The notes under the pieces are model-generated. The model was not told the DNA's origin, searched no databases, and saw nothing but the letters and a program-made list of their open reading frames with translations. 41,241 bases of DNA, from assembly GCA_945877505.1 (NCBI GenBank), contig CAMDWT010000016.1:1-41241 (forward strand), written 5' to 3'. Positions within the stretch are counted from its first letter, which is position 1, and every line of letters starts with the position of its first letter. Origin of the DNA: Crenothrix polyspora (GTDB lineage Bacteria > Pseudomonadota > Gammaproteobacteria > Methylococcales > Methylomonadaceae). Of the stretch, positions 1-7,372 are shown in pieces. The translations under genes and the position numbers were made by a program.

Positions 1-977
1 GCAAATAAAATACGCCGCGCCAAATCGGCTTCTTTAATCGCTCGACAAGCATGCTTACTCACTTCAGTCGCTAAAATACTATTAATATCCAATTCTGAAC
101 AAATACCCAATAATAATGCATTCATCCCAGCGGTATCAGCATGCGTAAGTTCGGTAATATTACCAACCCCCATCATCATTTCGACAGTCGGATGATTTTT
201 TCTCACCTCATGATAACGCACAATAGATTGCGTAAAGCCAAAATGCACTGGATCTAAAATAGGGTCTACAATAAAAGCACGATTCTTCGCTTGCAAGTGC
301 TTAATAGCCCTATCCAATGAGGCCAAATCCTCATGTGTTTCAGGAATGATAATCGGGGTCGCCGCTACTTCATCAGCAATCCAAAGCGTACTTTCATGCA
401 AGCTGAGCATATAATCAGCACCCGCATGAGCGCCTCTAAGTAAGTCATCAATTTCTAAAGAATCAATACTGACACAAAAACCTTCCTGCTTCAGCGTCTT
501 GATAATCTCTTCCATGTGCGGAAAATGTGTGCTGGGTAAGCAACCTATATCAATAACATCCGCACCATTTTTTTTATAGTAATAAGCCCGTCTAACCACC
601 TCTTCAACACTAATATTTGGTGCATCAACGATCTCAGCGAATATCTTTAGACTATAACGATTTAAATCAGGCTTTTGCGCCGCTTTACCAAAATACTGAG
701 GTAAATCTTTAAGCTCTTCAGGCCCTCGAACTATCGGTAAACCGAATTTTTCTGATAAAATAGTCAAATCACCCCGGCAACGTCCCGGCACGATAATTCG
801 GTCAGCACCATAAGTATTGACAAGTCGACGACCGATCATATCTGCGGTCATTAATGCGGCGACCTTAAGGCCTAATTGATGAACCGTGTAAGTAAACTCC
901 GGCTGCATTTTTTCGAGAATATTACGCAGCTGTTTCTCTGCCAACTTTCCCGTCAAAAAAAGAATGTGCTCAGACAT
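1..977 (-). CDS. Dihydropteroate synthase-like protein of H4MPT synthesis (DUF6513-type), 3' end cut by window edge
   Basis: I translated this frame by hand. It is open from the ATG at 977 to the left edge (325 codons, no stop seen), starting MSEHILFLTGKLAEKQLRN. The N-terminal part (about 1-130) matches what I know as the DUF6513 region, with a VPGRCRGDL segment. The second half is TIM-barrel-like and DHPS-related, with GADVIDIGCLPSTHF, then SIDS and PIIIPETHEDL motifs. Such proteins occur in methylotroph H4MPT gene clusters and are thought to act in the pterin-phosphoribosylation/condensation part of the pathway; the exact reaction is not shown by the sequence. Its ATG overlaps the TAA of the upstream flavoprotein gene by one base (TAATG), so the two are probably translationally coupled. 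It is distinct from the true folP at 4888-5730. Confidence 0.8.
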   Translation of the reverse strand, partial: MSEHILFLTGKLAEKQLRNILEKMQPEFTYTVHQLGLKVAALMTADMIGRRLVNTYGADRIIVPGRCRGDLTILSEKFGLPIVRGPEELKDLPQYFGKAAQKPDLNRYSLKIFAEIVDAPNISVEEVVRRAYYYKKNGADVIDIGCLPSTHFPHMEEIIKTLKQEGFCVSIDSLEIDDLLRGAHAGADYMLSLHESTLWIADEVAATPIIIPETHEDLASLDRAIKHLQAKNRAFIVDPILDPVHFGFTQSIVRYHEVRKNHPTVEMMMGVGNITELTHADTAGMNALLLGICSELDINSILATEVSKHACRAIKEADLARRILF

Positions 978-1531
978 TAAGTGACACTCTCTTTAGCAAC
1001 AAACACTAAGCGGTCAGCAACCGTCTTGATCAACTCATCTACGCTTTTAACAACCGAGGTATATTCAAAAGCCGTGATTTTTTCGGTACCTTCCAGATCT
1101 ATTTTACGCGGATATACCATCACTTTTTTGCCACCGGGTGCGGTTGTTTCCATTTCTGGGGCAATATCACACGGATAAACAATGCTAGGCACGCGGCATT
1201 TACCTGCCTGGGAATATAAATTGGTTACCAGAGAATCAGAAATCCCCAACACGCATTTTGCGATGGTGTTAGAAGTGGCGGGTGCCATTACAAAAGTATG
1301 ATAATAACCTTTGTAAAAATGTCCTACAGGAGGCGATGAAGCCGCTTTATCTCGGTAGACAGGCATTTTTTGACGAATATCATTAAGCGTAAACCCGTAC
1401 ATTTTTATCACCTCTTCTGCTGCCTGACTTAAATACAAATCAACATCATCAAGGGTTAGCAGGAAATTAAGGCATTCTTCTATATAATGGCCGGAACCGG
1501 TAAGCGCCCAAGCCAAGCGTGGTTTATTCAT
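977..1531 (-). CDS. Flavoprotein of the DmrB/archaeoflavoprotein type (probable dihydromethanopterin reductase, acceptor type)
   Basis: This 184-residue protein starts MNKPRLAWALTGSGHYIEEC, a flavodoxin-like first strand and loop of the flavoprotein superfamily. Later segments YHTFVMAPATSNTIAKCVLGI and VPSIVYPCDIAPEMETTAPGG resemble the FMN-binding loops of this family. Homologues in methylotrophs sit in H4MPT gene clusters and are assigned to reduction of dihydromethanopterin; that role is inferred here from the neighbouring DHPS-like gene. The frame is open up to 1585, but a TATAAT-like -10 at 1567-1562 (minus strand) lies inside that extension, and the family start fits the ATG at 1531. 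No clear Shine-Dalgarno sequence is visible. Its first about 24 bases are duplicated at 4790-4813. Confidence 0.72.
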   Translation of the reverse strand: MNKPRLAWALTGSGHYIEECLNFLLTLDDVDLYLSQAAEEVIKMYGFTLNDIRQKMPVYRDKAASSPPVGHFYKGYYHTFVMAPATSNTIAKCVLGISDSLVTNLYSQAGKCRVPSIVYPCDIAPEMETTAPGGKKVMVYPRKIDLEGTEKITAFEYTSVVKSVDELIKTVADRLVFVAKESVT

Positions 1532-1746
1532 TAACATATTAAGATTCGAAAAATTTGGGACATTATACCCGATTCTAAAATGCAAATCGCACAGGGCACT
1601 AAGACATGTTAAGTCAACTCAATAAACCACTAATCATGGGTATCTTAACTATCACCCCAGACAGTTTTTCTGATGGTGGTAAATACTCCGATTTAAAGGC
1701 GGCGCTAAACCATGTTGAACTGATGATTTCTGAAGGTGCCGACATT
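1508..1746 (+). repeat. Direct repeat A, left copy (flavoprotein 5' end + intergenic region + folP 5' end)
   Basis: This 239-bp segment recurs at 4790-5028 at a constant offset of 3282 bases, with no indels and five substitutions by my alignment. It holds the first 24 bases of the flavoprotein gene, the intergenic control region and the first 47 folP codons. The left copy is continuous with the intact flavoprotein gene; the right copy is continuous with intact folP. This is the arrangement expected if about 3 kb was inserted with duplication of the ancestral junction. Confidence 0.9.
1562..1567 (-). promoter_or_regulatory. Putative -10 element for the flavoprotein/H4MPT operon
   Basis: On the minus strand the sequence reads GGGTATAATG, a perfect TATAAT hexamer placed 31 bases upstream of the chosen ATG at 1531. 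A TGCGAT hexamer 18 bases further upstream is a weak -35 candidate. The same sequence is preserved in the duplicated copy at 4844-4849, where it faces only a truncated gene start. Confidence 0.4.
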
Positions 1747-1797
1747 TTTTAATGCACTGCCAAGGCACGCCAAAAACCATGCAAGACAAACCCTATT
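1606..1797 (+). pseudogene. folP': Truncated, internally deleted copy of folP
   Basis: From the ATG at 1606 it reads [20 protein letters not shown] and matches the intact folP at 4888 through GADI. The frame then hits TAA at 1750-1752, leaving 48 residues. Homology resumes at 1747-1797 with intact-folP bases 5285-5335, so 256 bases (5029-5284) are missing, an out-of-frame deletion. The conserved Asn of the family motif [11 protein letters not shown] is Thr here, consistent with relaxed selection. Homology stops at 1797, the left edge of the inserted material. It cannot encode a working dihydropteroate synthase. Confidence 0.9.
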
Positions 1798-2043
1798 TCC
1801 TCCGTTAGGGCTTGCCTGTTCAGCACCAGCCTAAGCAGCGGGATTTAATGCCTGTGGATGGTTTTTTGATTTGATAGGATAAATCGCTTCTAACCTCAGG
1901 GAGAAGCAGAACAGGGAATTGATTGGATACTTTTCACGTTTCATGTCTTAAAACATAAAGGTGAGCATTTATCGACTAAAACTGTTGCAATAAATACGGT
2001 TATCTCCCGCTAAATCTATAAACAGCTCAGATCGGGTTATCCT

Positions 2044-2781
2044 TTATTCAATCCCGAAAATAACATTAACTGTGACTGAAACTTCTTGCTCACCTATCTG
2101 TATAGGTGTGGGAGCGCTTGCCCCGACAGCGCCTTTCAGCAGACTCATCTCTTGATAGGGCGTTGAAATAGGAAGTGCTCCAGCACCTTCACTGATATGT
2201 ATGGCTCGATCTAAAGTTACCCCTGCCAGTTTGGCATATTGCTCAGCCTTAGTTCGGGCGTTGGCGTAAGCTTTTTCTCTGGCTTGAGTGAGTGCGACTT
2301 CAGGATTATCAATACCTAAATTTATACCTTGAACACGGACCTGATTTCCACCCACTTTTACTGCAGAATCGATGATAGCACTCACTTTGCCAATATCGCG
2401 TACATATACCGTTATTTGGTTAGAGAGTTGATAGCCATTGATCCTATTGGCGGCATCCTGACTGTAAATCGGGGACAAGGATACGTAACTGGTTTGAATA
2501 TCTTTATCTGCCACAGTCTCATTTTTGACAGCGTTGATAAGTGAAGTCATCACTGCTGCGGCTTGGTCGTGGGCTGCTTCCGCGCTTTTGGCCTGTACCT
2601 CGACGGATAAGGTTAGATCCGCTTTGTCTGGAGGAATTGAAACATGGCCATTGCCCTCCACTTGAATGGAGCGCAGAGGGTGATGATCGAGATCTTCAGC
2701 CTGTACGGGTGACATAAGATTGACTCCTGTCAACAGGAGAATTATTAAATCGAAAAATCGTAAAGGAATGACATTATTCAT
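2044..2781 (-). CDS. SIMPL domain-containing (DUF541, YggE-like) periplasmic protein
   Basis: This 245-residue protein begins with a hydrophobic signal segment (about 1-28, ending SPVQA before EDLDHH). It continues with the SIMPL/DUF541 fold: SIQVEGNGHVSIPPDKADLTL near the mature N terminus, QTSYVSLSPIY, INGYQLSNQITVYVRDI, and a C-terminal EQEVSVTVNVIFGIE strand. The E. coli member YggE is linked to oxidative-stress tolerance; many members have no defined activity. The signal peptide places it in the periplasm or outer envelope. It lies inside the block inserted between the flavoprotein gene and folP and has no operon partner. No good Shine-Dalgarno sequence precedes the ATG, but the signal peptide begins directly after it. 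Confidence 0.85.
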   Translation of the reverse strand: MNNVIPLRFFDLIILLLTGVNLMSPVQAEDLDHHPLRSIQVEGNGHVSIPPDKADLTLSVEVQAKSAEAAHDQAAAVMTSLINAVKNETVADKDIQTSYVSLSPIYSQDAANRINGYQLSNQITVYVRDIGKVSAIIDSAVKVGGNQVRVQGINLGIDNPEVALTQAREKAYANARTKAEQYAKLAGVTLDRAIHISEGAGALPISTPYQEMSLLKGAVGASAPTPIQIGEQEVSVTVNVIFGIE

Positions 2782-2956
2782 GATTAAGATTTCTGGTTTG
2801 AGGCCTTAAGGATTGAGAGCTGGCGCTATAAATAATAAACTCAACTGTCAAATAGCATGGAAAATTTAGCTGTTTTGCATAATAGCGCATCTAACTTGTC
2901 AAGTTAGACATTTTAGCACTTGTAGTGTTCGAAAATAATAGCTGCATCTGATAATG

Positions 2957-3146
2957 CTGAGCCGGTCGGGGTTTGTAACTCCGAATGAAACGTTTGGATG
3001 CGCTTAAGCGTTGCTATAACTAAAAGTAAAAAACCATCCTCGCAGATTTTTCAAAGAGAGTTGCAATATCAAACGTTTAACCACCCCGTCTCGTTTGTGA
3101 GGTAAAACACCTTTAAAAATATAAACGTGGTACGTCCCCTATTTCT
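2957..3146 (+). repeat. Direct repeat B, left copy, with REP-like palindromes
   Basis: This 190-bp element is repeated at 4566-4786. It begins CTGAGCCGGTCGGGG and ends GGTACGTCCCCTATTTCT. Relative to the right copy it lacks about 30 bases, lost between two CACC tetranucleotides. It contains an imperfect inverted repeat at 2965-2985 and a perfect palindrome CGCTTAAGCG at 3001-3010. No transposase gene is seen in or beside it, so it is either a non-autonomous repeat or a remnant. Confidence 0.85.
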
Positions 3147-3196
3147 CTTGGCATAAGCAACAAGTGCCTTTTCTTTAGTAAGCATTTTTTTTGCCC

Positions 3197-3202
3197 TATA
3201 AT
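3197..3202 (+). promoter_or_regulatory. Putative -10 element upstream of the MntA-like gene
   Basis: A perfect TATAAT lies just beyond repeat B. The -35 position is poor (about TTTAGT at 3174-3179). If used, transcription would start near 3209, placing the (ATCT)n tract in the first part of a 5' leader of roughly 290 bases. This is inference from sequence alone. Confidence 0.35.
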
Positions 3203-3218
3203 TTTGTTGTCAGAATAG

Positions 3219-3252
<34 letters not shown>

Positions 3253-3401
3253 TAGTTTTTCTTATAGCCATTGACCTTTTAAAATCCAATGGTTAATAGC
3301 GGCAAATAACAGAGCTAGTAAACTGATTTTCCGGTTTGTGTTGTAGTGATGTACAATCATCGGCTTTTGTTCTTTCAACATCCTGATGGGTTTCGCTATC
3401 G

Positions 3402-3419
3402 CTCTACCTCTACCTCTAC
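3402..3419 (+). repeat. Short hexanucleotide repeat (CTCTAC)3
   Basis: Three exact CTCTAC units lie about 80 bases upstream of the MntA-like start codon. In the N-terminally extended frame they encode an alternating Ser-Thr stretch, which supports treating that extension as untranslated leader. Confidence 0.85.
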
Positions 3420-3498
3420 CTATCATCCGAAATATGATGCAGTACAAAGTCATATTCTTTTTAGCGAAAAATTGAAGAAAAAACACGGTCTTTACAAT

Positions 3499-3909
3499 AT
3501 GGATAACCTACAAACAGCGATGATTGAATTAGCCAGACAAAACTCAGATATTGTGATTGTTTGGCTTTATGGTTCCCGCGTTAAAGGGCTTGCCAATATA
3601 AACAGTGATTATGATGTTGCCGTCGCTTTTAAATCCTTTATCAAGAACGATGCGCTGGAGAAACGCTTAAGACCTGAGTGTTTAGCATTAGACTGGCAGC
3701 AAGCCCTAGGCTTGCAAGACTTTAAGCTGTCTATTGTTGATATTAATCAAGCACCTATTCCATTAGCATGGCAAATAATTGAACCGGATTGTGTGTTGTA
3801 TTGCAGTGATGAACGAAGGTTATGGCAAGAAACGCGTCGAATTGGTAGTCGTATGGAAATAGATTTTACCCCGCCTGTTCATGAATATCCATTACAACTG
3901 TGGAACTGA
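3499..3909 (+). CDS. mntA: MntA-type minimal nucleotidyltransferase antitoxin of a HEPN/MNT toxin-antitoxin pair
   Basis: The 136-residue protein carries the minimal nucleotidyltransferase signature GSX10DXD exactly: Gly25-Ser26, ten residues, Asp37-Tyr38-Asp39, within WLYGSRVKGL and NSDYDVAVAF. In the characterised MntA-HepT family the MNT protein inactivates the HEPN RNase by adding AMP groups to a tyrosine near its active site. The frame is open upstream to a GTG at 3346, but that 51-residue extension is low-complexity (STSTSTY, from the hexanucleotide repeat) and lacks family character, so the ATG at 3499 is chosen. The HepT-like toxin gene follows immediately. The pair sits between two copies of direct repeat B, suggesting it arrived as a mobile cassette. 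Confidence 0.88.
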   Translation: MDNLQTAMIELARQNSDIVIVWLYGSRVKGLANINSDYDVAVAFKSFIKNDALEKRLRPECLALDWQQALGLQDFKLSIVDINQAPIPLAWQIIEPDCVLYCSDERRLWQETRRIGSRMEIDFTPPVHEYPLQLWN

Positions 3910-3914
3910 AACTG

Positions 3915-4334
3915 ATGTTAAAAGAATATCTTATCGCTATAGCGCAACATCGCTGCGAATGTTTAGAAGATTTGGATAATTTAGCCAGTATTGCGGTACA
4001 GCGCCCCTTTAATCGTATTGAGCGACTAGCGGCGGAAAGGGTTTTACAAGTGTTGATTGAGTCTTGTATTGGAATGGCAAAGTATTGGTTAAAAGCTACA
4101 GGAAAAAATCAGCCTTTAGACGCTTACGAAAATTTTAATAAGCTAGCTGAACTGCAAAAAATCTCACTAGAAGAATTAAAAAAATGGCGAAAAATCATCG
4201 GTATGCGCAATGCCTTGGTACATGATTATTTAACGATTGATAGTGAGTTACTTCAGCAAGTACTTGCTGAGCGACATTATCAGTTTTTAACTGATTTTTT
4301 GCAAAAAGCGGGACAAGATTTACAAAGTCACTAA
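3915..4334 (+). CDS. hepT: HepT-type HEPN ribonuclease toxin
   Basis: This mostly helical 139-residue protein has the HEPN active-site motif RX4HXY: Arg98, His103, Tyr105 in MRNALVHDY. In characterised HepT toxins Arg and His form the RNase site, and the Tyr is the residue AMPylated by MntA. The antitoxin stop codon is TGA at 3907-3909. A GTG at 3900 would overlap it by 10 bases, whereas the ATG at 3915 has GGAA 9 bases upstream and gives the usual family N terminus (MLKEYLIAIAQ), so 3915 is preferred. The tight antitoxin-then-toxin order fits an operon with both products made from one message. All key residues are present, so the module looks functional. Confidence 0.87.
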   Translation: MLKEYLIAIAQHRCECLEDLDNLASIAVQRPFNRIERLAAERVLQVLIESCIGMAKYWLKATGKNQPLDAYENFNKLAELQKISLEELKKWRKIIGMRNALVHDYLTIDSELLQQVLAERHYQFLTDFLQKAGQDLQSH

Positions 4335-4571
4335 AAACCATCCACTATTATTCTGCTGGTTTGACATCATTTATAACGGTTCTAAATATGCTCACCAGCA
4401 CTATCTTGATTTAAATAAAGTTCTTAAGTCCTGGGCTGGTTTCGCGACAGAAAACCGCCGCATTCACGCAAGATCGAAAGCAATAGAAAAAAATCATGAG
4501 GAAAAACGCAAACGAGGGAGAGTTTGTACCTCTGTTTGTGGTGGATATGCGCTATCGCTCCGAACCTGAGC
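4310..4571 (+). other. Open frame remnant of unknown origin after the toxin gene
   Basis: Reading in the frame that contains TGG TTT GAC ATC gives more than 80 uninterrupted codons from inside the 3' end of hepT to a TGA at 4569-4571, including SKYAHQHYLDLNKVLKSWAG and an Arg/Lys-rich stretch IHARSKAIEKNHEEKRKRGR. There is no plausible start codon of its own. I do not recognise the family. It may be the 3' part of a gene destroyed when the cassette formed, or chance. Confidence 0.25.
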
Positions 4572-4786
4572 CGGTCGAGGTTTGTAACCCCGACTGAAAC
4601 GTTTGGATGCGCTTAAGCGTTGCTATAACTAAAAGTAAAAAACCATCCTCCCAGATTTTTCAAAGAGCGTTGCAATATCAAACGTTTAACCAGCCCGTCT
4701 CGTTTGTGAGGTAAAACACCCTTATTTATCTACACTTCAGCTTAATCACCTTTAAAAAATATAAACGTGGTACGTCCCCTATTTCT
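4566..4786 (+). repeat. Direct repeat B, right copy
   Basis: This is the 221-bp counterpart of 2957-3146, with about 30 extra bases (CTTATTTATCTACACTTCAG and on) that the left copy has lost. Its inverted repeat at 4574-4594 (GTCGAGGTT-TGT-AACCCCGAC) has a substitution in the arm opposite to the one altered in the left copy, so both probably descend from a perfect palindrome. It ends three bases before direct repeat A begins at 4790, so its terminus marks the right border of the inserted block. Confidence 0.85.
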
Positions 4787-4789
4787 ATT

Positions 4790-5028
4790 CCAAGCCAAGC
4801 GTGGTTTATTCATTAACATAATAAGATTCGAAAAATTTGGGACATTATACCCGATTCTAAAATGCAAATCGCACAGGGCACTAAGACATGTTAAATCAAC
4901 TCAATAAACCGCTAATCATGGGTATCTTAAATATCACCCCAGACAGTTTTTCTGATGGTGGTAAATACTCCGATTTAAAGGCGGCGCTAAGCCATGTTGA
5001 ACTGATGATTTCTGAAGGTGCCGACATT
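4790..5028 (+). repeat. Direct repeat A, right copy
   Basis: Counterpart of 1508-1746 (239 bp, five substitutions). It starts with the first 24 bases of the flavoprotein gene, now cut off from the rest, then the intergenic control region and the start of intact folP. Confidence 0.9.
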
Positions 5029-5730
5029 ATTGACATTGGTGGAGAGTCCACTCGCCCCGGCTCAGACTCGGTAAGCGCTACAGAACAAATACACCGTGTT
5101 ATCCGAGTAATTAAAGCCATCAGGTGCCAATTAAATTATCCTGTTTTGATCAGTATAGATACTACCTCTAGTGCCGTTGCGAAAGCCGCACTCGACGCAG
5201 GTGCCACCATTATTAATGATGTATCAGCAGGAAAAAATGACCCCGCCCTATTAACGTTAGCGGCTCAAATGAACGCCGAAATTATTTTAATGCACAGCCA
5301 AGGCACGCCAAAAACGATGCAAGACAAACCCTATTACAAGAATGTTATGCAGGAAGTAATAAGCGACTTAACCATCCAAATTACTGCTGCATTAAATGCA
5401 GGGATTAAAAAAGAAAACATCGCCATAGATCCCGGCATCGGCTTTGGCAAACGAAAACAGGATAATCTTGATTTATTAGCACATCTTGACACCTTAGTAG
5501 CGCTAGGGTTTCCGGTATTATTAGGCACTAGTCGAAAACGGTTCATGGGGTCCATCTGTTCTGAAAGCGAACCCTCTGAACTGGTTACCGCTACAGCAGT
5601 TACTACGGCATTAGGGGTTATGGCAGGTGTACAACTCTTTCGTGTCCATGATGTTAAAGAAAATCGGCAAGCCGCCAATGTCGCTTGGGCTATTAAAAAC
5701 AGTCAATTGATTGAAACCGATTTAGTGTAA
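4888..5730 (+). CDS. folP: Dihydropteroate synthase
   Basis: This 280-residue protein condenses 6-hydroxymethyl-dihydropterin pyrophosphate with p-aminobenzoate in folate synthesis; it is cytoplasmic and the sulfonamide target. The family signatures are intact: [17 protein letters not shown] near the N terminus, the second motif ADIIDIGGESTRPGS, SIDTTS, IINDVSAG, the IDPGIGFGK loop, GTSRKRF and a C-terminal FRVHDVKEN. Length matches the family. In many Gammaproteobacteria folP follows ftsH and precedes glmM; here it stands alone, next to the H4MPT genes and separated from them by the inserted block. Its upstream region is repeat A, so its native promoter was carried along with the duplication. 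No clear Shine-Dalgarno sequence is present. Confidence 0.96.
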   Translation: MLNQLNKPLIMGILNITPDSFSDGGKYSDLKAALSHVELMISEGADIIDIGGESTRPGSDSVSATEQIHRVIRVIKAIRCQLNYPVLISIDTTSSAVAKAALDAGATIINDVSAGKNDPALLTLAAQMNAEIILMHSQGTPKTMQDKPYYKNVMQEVISDLTIQITAALNAGIKKENIAIDPGIGFGKRKQDNLDLLAHLDTLVALGFPVLLGTSRKRFMGSICSESEPSELVTATAVTTALGVMAGVQLFRVHDVKENRQAANVAWAIKNSQLIETDLV

Positions 5731-5797
5731 GTATCTCAATAGCTAACAAGTATAAGTTTTTAACTTTAGCTTCAAACATAAAAAACAGCCTTGATAA

Positions 5798-6463
5798 TTA
5801 CCTTTTCTCCTCTCTTAGACACTCTTTATCATTATGCAGAGGGGAATTAATTCGTAAGCCAATGGGCGTAAGCTGCAGAGTTTGGTAAACGTTATAATCC
5901 ATATAATCAGCTATCTCATTCACTGTGTTGCTTTTATCCAACCAACAATCATAAAAATCAGGCTTAATAATGACCGGCATACGATCATGAATCGTCTTTA
6001 TTTTGGCCTGTGCAACTGTTGTTATAATTGTGCAGGAATAAACACTTTTTTGTTGATCTTCCCAATAATCCCAAAGCCCCGCAAAAGCGAATAACGCATT
6101 ATCAGGCTGATGGATATGGTAAGGTTGTTTGTCACCCTCTGTTACCTGCCATTCATAAAATCCGGTTGCCGGTATCAAACATCGACGCTGTTGATAGGCT
6201 TGCCTAAATGACGGTTTTTCATTTAACGTTTCAGCCTTGGCATTGAAAGTATGTCTGGCTATTTTAGGGTCTTTACTCCAAGAAGGTATTAACCCCCAAT
6301 GTAAGTTAACAGCACTGTTACTTGAATTATCCAGCTTAACCACCGCAATTATTTTTTGTCCCGGCGGAATATTGTAATCAGGCTGATAATCAGGCAAGCA
6401 CGGCAAACAAAAATGTTCGATAATCTCTAATTCTGTTGCGATTAAGTTAAAACGTCCACACAT
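5798..6463 (-). CDS. SRAP (SOS response-associated peptidase) family protein, YedK/HMCES-like
   Basis: The 221-residue protein starts MCGRFNL, giving the invariant Cys2 that becomes N-terminal after Met removal and forms a thiazolidine cross-link with abasic sites in single-stranded DNA. The other family residues are visible: HTFNAKAETLNEKPSF (Asn), CLIPATGFYEWQ (Glu) and the TIHDRMPVII loop (His). A GTG three codons upstream is open but would bury Cys2. On the minus strand AGGG lies 8 bases before the ATG at 6463, which supports this start. The gene protects genomes by shielding abasic lesions. Its start codon is only three bases from that of the divergent gene at 6467. Confidence 0.93.
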   Translation of the reverse strand: MCGRFNLIATELEIIEHFCLPCLPDYQPDYNIPPGQKIIAVVKLDNSSNSAVNLHWGLIPSWSKDPKIARHTFNAKAETLNEKPSFRQAYQQRRCLIPATGFYEWQVTEGDKQPYHIHQPDNALFAFAGLWDYWEDQQKSVYSCTIITTVAQAKIKTIHDRMPVIIKPDFYDCWLDKSNTVNEIADYMDYNVYQTLQLTPIGLRINSPLHNDKECLREEKR

Positions 6464-6466
6464 AAA

Positions 6467-7372
6467 ATGCACCCTAATCTACTCAAACTGGAAGCTGCTT
6501 TCAAGCCATCTATTTTAACAAAACTGGAAGATCCTCTGTTGCAAGAACACCAAATTGAGTTATGGATGAAGCGGGATGATTTACTTCATCCTATTATTTC
6601 TGGAAACAAATGGCGAAAACTTAAATATATCCTTAATCATGCGCTATCATTAGGCTCAGATACACTGATTAGCATGGGCGGTACTTATTCTAATCATTTA
6701 CATGCATTGGCTTATGCCGGTAAGATTTTAGGTTTAAAAACAGAAGGTTTTATTCGAGGCGAACAACCCGAACCGTTAACGCAAACGTTAATAGACCTTC
6801 AAAACTGGGGCATGAAACTGACTTTTATATCCCGTTCTGATTATAGATTACTACGACCCTATAAAGCTTACAATGAATTACCCACTTTAAAATCTGGGCA
6901 ATATTGGATACCGGAGGGTGGTGCGCATAAACTAGCGTTAAAAGGTGTAGAAGAAATCGTTAGTGAACTAGAAATTGCTTATGACTTTCTTTGCGCCCCC
7001 TGTGGAACTGGCACAAGCTTAGCAGGTATTATTAATGCAGCACCCGACTCAGTGTCGATTTTGGGTTTTGCCGCTTTAAAAAACGCGGCGTTTTTAAGAA
7101 CCGACATTAATGATTTATTGCTACAACCTAAAAATAACTGGCAACTTAATTTGGATTATCATTTTGGTGGTTTTGCCAAAACGACCACAGAACTGATGAC
7201 TTTTATTACTGACTTTGAAGATAAAAATAATATTCCACTTGAACCTATTTATACCGGAAAAATGATGTTTGCCCTCTATGATCTAATAACAAAACACACT
7301 TTTAAACCGGGAAAGCGTATTATTGCCCTCCATACGGGTGGGTTACAAGGGAAAAGAGGATTTACTGCATGA
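6467..7372 (+). CDS. PLP-dependent ACC deaminase / D-cysteine desulfhydrase family protein
   Basis: This 301-residue fold-type II PLP enzyme has the cofactor lysine in SGNKWRKLKY (Lys48), the GGTYSNHLHALA loop, and CGTGTSLAGI as the phosphate-binding glycine-rich turn. The family contains 1-aminocyclopropane-1-carboxylate deaminases and D-cysteine desulfhydrases, which cannot be told apart safely by eye; for a free-living methylotroph a D-cysteine desulfhydrase-like role is the safer guess. The ATG at 6467 has no good Shine-Dalgarno sequence and its upstream region is the coding sequence of the divergent SRAP gene. The stop codon overlaps the next start by ATGA (7369-7372), so it leads the operon that continues with the methyltransferase-polyphosphate kinase. 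Confidence 0.85.
   Translation: MHPNLLKLEAAFKPSILTKLEDPLLQEHQIELWMKRDDLLHPIISGNKWRKLKYILNHALSLGSDTLISMGGTYSNHLHALAYAGKILGLKTEGFIRGEQPEPLTQTLIDLQNWGMKLTFISRSDYRLLRPYKAYNELPTLKSGQYWIPEGGAHKLALKGVEEIVSELEIAYDFLCAPCGTGTSLAGIINAAPDSVSILGFAALKNAAFLRTDINDLLLQPKNNWQLNLDYHFGGFAKTTTELMTFITDFEDKNNIPLEPIYTGKMMFALYDLITKHTFKPGKRIIALHTGGLQGKRGFTA

Noticed and set aside
1532-1585. N-terminal extension of the flavoprotein to the ATG at 1585
   Set aside because: The extension contains a perfect TATAAT promoter element on the same strand and has no family character; the ATG at 1531 fits the flavoprotein fold.
3346-3498. 51-residue N-terminal extension of the MntA-like protein from a GTG
   Set aside because: It encodes a Ser-Thr repeat from a hexanucleotide repeat and has no resemblance to MNT proteins; the ATG at 3499 gives a normal family length.
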